A DNA stretch of 64,000 nucleotides from Shinisaurus crocodilurus. Its lineage: Eukaryota > Chordata > Lepidosauria > Squamata > Shinisauridae. Location: NCBI GenBank assembly GCA_021292165.1, contig CM037876.1, positions 204,001,200-204,065,199 on the forward strand, given 5' to 3'. Positions within the stretch are counted from its first letter, which is position 1. The number at the start of each line of letters is the position of its first letter. The position numbers were made by a program, and so were the translations under genes. Below are positions 58,689-64,000 of this stretch, in pieces. The notes beneath the pieces were generated by a model that did not search any database, was not told the DNA's origin, and saw only the letters and a program-made list of their open reading frames with translations.

Positions 58689-60344
58689 GCCATTGTCCCC
58701 AGGCAAGATATAAATATGAGGTTACCCTTAAATGGTATTAATTTTCTGCTCGTTGTGGAAAACAAATACCAAAAGTTAAAAAAAATTGAGATTGTTTAAT
58801 ACTTGGTTTTATTTTTTATGTGCTTATTTATTTATGCTGGAAAGCTGCTGACACTTCAAAGAAGAGAATGAGAAATTATGGGTTGTGCCCCATTAGGCAA
58901 GAGCAACCATCCATGGGAAAGAAGGGAAGAAGATTAAGGGGTCAAACGACAGCCTGGCAAGGAGCCAAAAAGCCATCATGAGGTAAGCAAGCAAGCAACC
59001 AACCAGGCAGATATGCAAGGAAGCAAAGAAGGGCTTTAATTTAAAATAAATAAATAAAAATGAGGTTGCTTGTGTGTCAATATTAAAGCCTTCTCCTTCC
59101 CAATGCATGCAATTTACTTCCACTGAGCTACCAGTTTTCTGTCTGTCAGCTACCCCATAGCGTGCACTCTCTCTCGGACTATATGCAGCTCTCCACAAAC
59201 AAAATTGTCCATGCTATGTATGATATCAGACAAGCACCCTGGAAGGAAATGCAGAATGCACTAATTCCAATTCCCTTAGGACCCAGCTCAAGATTTCCAG
59301 AACTTTGGAGGAAAAGCTTCCTGAAGAGCAGCATGGAGCAGCAGTTTGATCACCCAATATTTTGAATTCAGTGACTGGACAGCAGTTTAAAGCATTGTAC
59401 CTACGGTACTTTCTAATTCTGTTGAATCTCAATACCACAGGGAAGTTTGTTTCTACCAGGAAATGGGCTGGGCAAAGAGAAACAAGGTATCCACAATAAA
59501 ATTATTCACAAGTCACCCTGTAACATCTACATACACTTCTGCACTACAATGTATTCTTTCAAGCAGTGTCTGACTAATTTGAAATGCTTCTACTAGAAGC
59601 ACAAAACATGGACACATGAATTAGAGAGGCAAATAAAAAGCCTACTTCATGATGCTTAAATGTAAGTTAACATCCAGCTTGAGGAATGCAAACTTTTTTC
59701 TTTGTTGCTCAAAATCAGATCACATCTCTTTGCAGTCTCCAAGGAAATAAACCTTAGTTATGTTAGCCAGTGAAAAACACGACTGCAAACCAATTCTTCA
59801 GGCAGTTCTTTAAGTAAAGGTTACTTTTTAAAAAAAAAACACCCAAACCACAGTTGATGCAAATGTCACAGGCACAGTAGAGAGGAAAAAGGAGAGGGAA
59901 GGGCAGAGAAGAATGCCAGAAAAATGGTGAGAGAGTACTGAGGTCACTATGTGAAAAGTTAACACTTGCTAACATTTTGCTGCTCCTAAATGGCTTTCCA
60001 CACACTCATACAAGTGTGAAAAGGAACATACTCATACTCAGCTGAAAAGGAACATCAGCGTCAGTCAGGAGCCTCTCTCTATTAGCAGCATACCCTCCAA
60101 CATTTCACAGATGAAAATAGGGACATATGTGAATTTGTAAGAGGTATGGTTAAGCAACATGAAGGTGTGATCAAGAGGGCGTGGCCAAGGGTATGGTCAG
60201 GCAACCAAAGGGCATGGTCAGGTACAAAAGTTATTAGAGGAAACACACAAAACTGCAGTATTTTAAGCACAGAAATGTTTGAATTTATGTATTGCATTTA
60301 GGGAAGCCGGAGGGAAAAAGAAAACCCCAAGTCATGGAGACTAT

Positions 60345-60590
60345 TGAGAGCCAGTGTGGTGTAGTGGTTAGCGTGTTGGATTGGGACTTGGGAGATCCGG
60401 GTTCTAGTCCCCACTTGGCCATGAAACTCACTGGGTGACTTTGGGCCAGTCACTGCCTCTCAGCCTAACCTACCTCACAGGGTTGTTGTGAGGATCAAAT
60501 GGAGAGGAGGAGGATTATGTAAGCCGCCTTGAGTTCCTTGCAGGAAAAAAGGCGGGGTATAAATGTAATAAATAAATAAATAAATGTAGC
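60345..60590 (+). mobile_element. tRNA-derived SINE, well preserved
   Basis: A box GTGGTGTAGTGGTTAGCGTG and B box GGGTTCTAGTCCCC show the tRNA head. The body has GGCCATGAAACTCACTGGGT, CTCAGCCTAACCTACCTCAC and GTTGTGAGGATCAAA. The end is GCCGCCTTGAGTTCCTTG...AAAGGCGGGGTATAAATG and a TAAA repeat, as in L2-tailed SINEs. The tRNA-like part is not a functional tRNA gene. Confidence 0.88.
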
Positions 60591-60852
60591 AGCAATAGTA
60601 TAAAGTACAATTCATGCGCAAAGAGCTTTCTATTAGTCCCACGGTTAATATTTTTGTACTCATCCGCCCACAAAATGCTACTGAAAGCTCCTACAAGCCT
60701 AACACCAAGCACTGGTTTTGGCAAGTTACTTGCCTGGACCAAATTGCTACCTGCCCCAGATAAATGGCCAATTTTAAGGCCAGTTTGTAACTTTAATCTT
60801 GTTACTCTCGTGTTATTATGAGAGACCGAGGCTGACAGATAGCGGCCTGGAT

Positions 60853-61207
60853 CGCACATAACAAGAAGCCACCATGGGGGAATTTCCCTGTGGTTTTTTT
60901 GTTGTTGTTGTCATGGCAGTGGCCACCATTTTGAATATTTAGCTGTGGCAGAGGTGCACCGTAGCTTGTTGTACATGCTACATGCGAACCCGGTGAGGGT
61001 GGGGTGTTCAGGTGCTTGACAAGTCACCCACAACCCTAAAACAGCTTGTCAAGCACCCCAACAACCCACCCTTTCTGGGTTCACACAGAATGACAAGCTA
61101 CAGCACACTCCCACCACGGCTTGAATATTCAAAATGTGGCTGCCACCACAACAAAACCCTCCATGGGGAAATTCCCCATGGTGGCTTCTCGTTACGTGTG
61201 AACCATC
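60853..61207. repeat. ~350-bp fold-back MITE
   Basis: The left arm (CGCACATAACAAGAAGCCAC, CATGGGGGAATTTCC, CACCATTTTGAATATT, GTGCTTGACAAG) mirrors the right arm (CTTGTCAAGCACC, GAATATTCAAAATGTGGC, GGAAATTCCCCATG, GTGGCTTCTCGTTACGTGTG). The terminal motif is related to that of the element at 34191. Confidence 0.82.
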
Positions 61208-63565
61208 TCAGTGACTTCCCAGCAAGTCTTAGCTCTGAATTTAAGGATGGGCAAATCAGTCTATTTCCAGTCATGCATCACTTCTGCTTGCATTCGGTCA
61301 TAACTTTGTCCCATCCTATTTCTACATTAATCTGTGATTTTTACAAAAATGCATACAAAAATTCAACTTTAAAAACATATTTTAAAATATACTTTCTCTC
61401 AAAATATGATTTTAAAAATGTATTTTGATACATTTGAGCTAACAACTTCATCTGAAGGTATGGGAAGTGCAAAAGCTAGGGGATAACTATGTTCCAATCC
61501 ACACATTCGTCTGGAAGGTGTGGATCAGATCAGTTTTTATCAGAATTCATAAATTCCATAGGCATCCCTAGCTCTGATCTCACATCCAAAACTCTTCCAG
61601 CTAACAGTCCCAACTAGCACTTAAGAGTGCTTTTCAAGCACTTGTACCGGTAATTCATACTTGAGATCCAAATGTCCCCTCCAAAACATTCCTTCACCAA
61701 TACTTCCCCCACTACTAAGCTGAGCATTGAAAAGCATAAGAATGCTTCTTGAGATTAAGTTCTGTGAGCCAATGTAGGAAACACCTGGTAAAGTTTTACA
61801 GATGGAAACTTAGGGGTTGATATTTTGTACATGAATACAGATATCAAGGTACAAAAGATACACACATACGCTATCAATTGTGAAAGGCTCAGGCATGTAT
61901 AAATAGACCTTCATAATGTACATATAATGCATAATGCATTTTCCTTTATAATACATGGAAATAGCAAAGGAAAGGTTGAGGCCCCATTTCCATGTATTTG
62001 AAAGGAAAACCCTGCTATTTTATACATACATTCCTTTCACATATCCAAGTACAAAGCATCAAGTGTGAAACTGCCCTTGTTAATTAATAGGGAAGAGCTC
62101 GAGAATACTTTGGGTGCTTATAGGCAGTGAACTCTTAGTGTTATCAATCAAAAAGCACTGTAGCTATTCTTTCCATCTTTCCCTCCTTAACTGATATTTT
62201 TTCTGATAAGAAAAAAGATGGAAGCAGCAGTGGGAAACAAAGGATGAAAACAACATTGTCTCCTTCCAGCCCCATAAAATTCTATGAATGAGGCAGGGCA
62301 ATAGCACAATAAAAGCCTCATCTGGAAGCAACCTTAGATACATAATTAGAACTATTTGAACTCTTGCACACCCACAGCACAACTGTATATAAATTGAACA
62401 GTAATAAATGCCCAGGTAAATATTTCTAAAGCTTAGATTTTTGCAATGTGTATCAATGCCTAAACTTAAGCACTATCCAACCCTAATATGAATACTTCAC
62501 CCAAATCAAGTGTACTAGAATGAATTGCTCTGAGAGTCAACTGCTCCACTATAGCTGCGGTAAAGGTTATTAAAATGTTTTTATTTTTAAAAGGCAACTA
62601 ATCCTAATGAATATAGGTTTGTTCATCATTAGCCAAGTCATCCATGAATATACATAACAAAGAGGTTGACCTATCTGAGAAGGTTAACAGGAGTTTCACA
62701 AGCCTAGCCACATAAATCACAACCTTGTTAAAATCCAGAGACACAATAATGCACAGTTATAGGTTCTGCTGCCATTTACTATCACATCTAGAGTTGCCAG
62801 ATGTCCTTTATTCTCCTCAGAGATGTTCTTTATTTCAGAGAGTCACTGCTGCATATAAAACATAATGTATGACCCTGTTTTACGTGCCACAGTTCCAAAG
62901 TGTCTCTTATCTTGCAACTTTGGTTTTGGCAATTCTGTCACCCTTTAGAATGCATGTAAACATCAAACTGCAGTTCAAGTACCAAGTATGCTTGTTATTT
63001 CCCTGGAAACTCATCTGAGAAAGTCAGACTATGACTCTATGCCAAACTTCCCCTCCCCCCTACTCTTTTTTTGCCAGCTCTTGAATATCATGATCTTTTC
63101 CAACCATATTATAAGAGATGTTTACATTTTAATTGGTGGTCTTCTGGAGAAAATGATTATATCTACACTGCTGAGTTTATTATTTTCTATACTGGATATC
63201 TAGAGCTGTCTACCAAAGTTCTACTTTGGTGAGGGCATGAAACTACAAACCAAGCTTGCCAAAATTAGCCCTGCTCTCTGTCTGGTTCCTCAATTTCTTC
63301 CAAGCTACAGACCTATTTAGGAGAAGAAGAGAAGGGGTAGAAGAAACACACACTTAAACTGTGTGCTTGAGGATAAATGCAATGCTTAAGGAAGCACCAA
63401 GATGGAGGAATATGGTTCTAGGGATTCTGCTAATCCATAATCTGATGTACCAAACTAATCAGACAAAAGTAATGAATTTTTAGTCCGTTTTAAGGTTTTA
63501 TCTCCTGTTTTTATCTTTGTTTTTGTGTTTTATTGTATTGGTTTTTATGCTGTCCATGACATATA

Positions 63566-63825
63566 CAGTAATACCTTGGATTGCAAGCATAATTCATTCT
63601 GGAACCGTGCTTGTAATCCAAAACACTCTTATATCAAAGCGAGTCTCTGGCGGGCATGAGCGGGGCCGATTTTGGCCCGCTACGCCCGCTTGAGGCAAGC
63701 GGTTACATCCCTACGACTTGTATTGCAAGACGTCGCTTGTTTATCAAGTCAAAATTTATTTAAAAAAATTGCTTGTCTTGCAAAATGCTCTCAGACCAAG
63801 TTACTTGCAATCCAAGGTATTACTG
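63566..63825. mobile_element. Tigger/mariner-like MITE with perfect inverted ends
   Basis: The first and last 22 bases (CAGTAATACCTTGGATTGCA and its exact mirror) are perfect inverted repeats flanked by TA on both sides (63564-63565, 63826-63827). The 260-bp interior is non-coding, so movement would depend on a transposase from elsewhere. Confidence 0.88.
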
Positions 63826-63969
63826 TAACTGAGAAACTATCATTTCAGTCCCCACCTTTCCTCTCACTACAATAAATTAAATGGGAGGCAGAGAAGAGTA
63901 CAAAGCAGCATGAGAAAGATTTCTACCTTTACAAGCTTTTTTGTGAAGAGAATACTAGCAAATGCTTAC

Positions 63970-64000
63970 CTGAAAGCCCAAAATTTAGGAATCTCTAAGC
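63970..64000 (-). CDS. MOB2: Candidate upstream (alternative first) exon of MOB2, cut by window edge
   Basis: On the minus strand the last 31 bases end in TTTCAG followed by GTAAGC, a near-perfect donor. Of the three frames across the visible 36 bases only one is open (reading LEIPKFWAF). It leaves two bases, exactly the phase needed to join the exon at 56336. This is not the short MDWLMG first exon of the best known human isoform, so it would be an alternative 5' exon. The inference rests on splice-site quality and phase only; no homologous residues were recognised. Confidence 0.4.

Larger units (their letters stand above)
56337..63969 (-). other. MOB2: MOB2 upstream intron (at least 7.6 kb)
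   Basis: It holds an L2-like LINE (57552), a CR1 tail (58605), a SINE (60345), a fold-back MITE (60853) and a Tigger-like MITE (63566). If the short MDWLMG-type first exon exists it could lie here; I could not find it with confidence. Confidence 0.6.

Noticed and set aside
60350..60420. Possible tRNA gene
   Set aside because: A and B boxes are present, but they belong to a SINE with body and TAAA tail; no complete cloverleaf end is seen.
1..64000. CRISPR arrays, bacterial operons, prophage or endogenous retrovirus
   Set aside because: No regularly spaced repeats with unique spacers, no ribosome-binding-site-led gene strings, and no gag/pol/env-like frames or long terminal repeats were seen.

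Overview
This is a vertebrate nuclear window, most likely from a reptile and probably a squamate. The evidence is one recognisable single-copy vertebrate gene, MOB2, broken into short exons, set among many repeats: L2-like, Vingi/I-like, RTE-like and CR1 retrotransposons, tRNA- and 5S rRNA-derived SINEs, hAT, PIF/Harbinger-like and Tigger-like DNA elements, and microsatellites. Nothing is bacterial, viral or operon-like, and most open frames lie inside repeats or are chance.

Minus strand, about 35.8-64 kb: MOB2, the NDR-kinase binding MOB protein. I assembled four coding exons from splice sites and phase. Two of them have no usable long ORF of their own or are embedded in longer chance frames: 56176-56336, 49522-49615, 38014-38138 and 36861-37195 (stop codon). 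A candidate upstream exon runs off the right edge at 63970-64000. Its one open frame has the phase required to join the next exon. The Ser/Gly tail before the conserved C-terminus is encoded by a GCT/GCC-type triplet tract.

Plus strand, 1 to about 1.8 kb: an AT- and microsatellite-rich block ending in AATAAA followed by GT-rich sequence. It looks like the 3' end of a neighbouring gene transcribed toward MOB2. In mammals that neighbour is BRSK2, so this is a synteny-based guess. Part of the block is duplicated about 1.7 kb downstream.

From 3 to 35 kb there is no host gene I can support. This stretch holds a hAT copy with GACTCG-rich ends (6916-7905), a GC-rich hAT element with palindromic ~310-bp modules (22155-23795), a broken hAT-like transposase-derived gene on the minus strand (18446-20830), and many small fold-back elements. 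Several of these have clear target-site duplications.

The MOB2 introns (38-64 kb) hold an L2-like LINE (47.2-48.3 kb), a near full-length Vingi/I-like LINE in the MOB2 sense orientation (51.7-55.9 kb), a second L2-like LINE (57.5-58.5 kb), SINEs and MITEs. The Vingi/I-like LINE is interrupted by an oppositely oriented LINE fragment whose 228-residue ORF ends in a C2H2 finger. I found no convincing new multi-gene system. The most unusual items are the modular GC-rich hAT element, the nested zinc-finger LINE ORF, the 5S/CR1 chimeric SINE and the duplicated putative 3'UTR segment.
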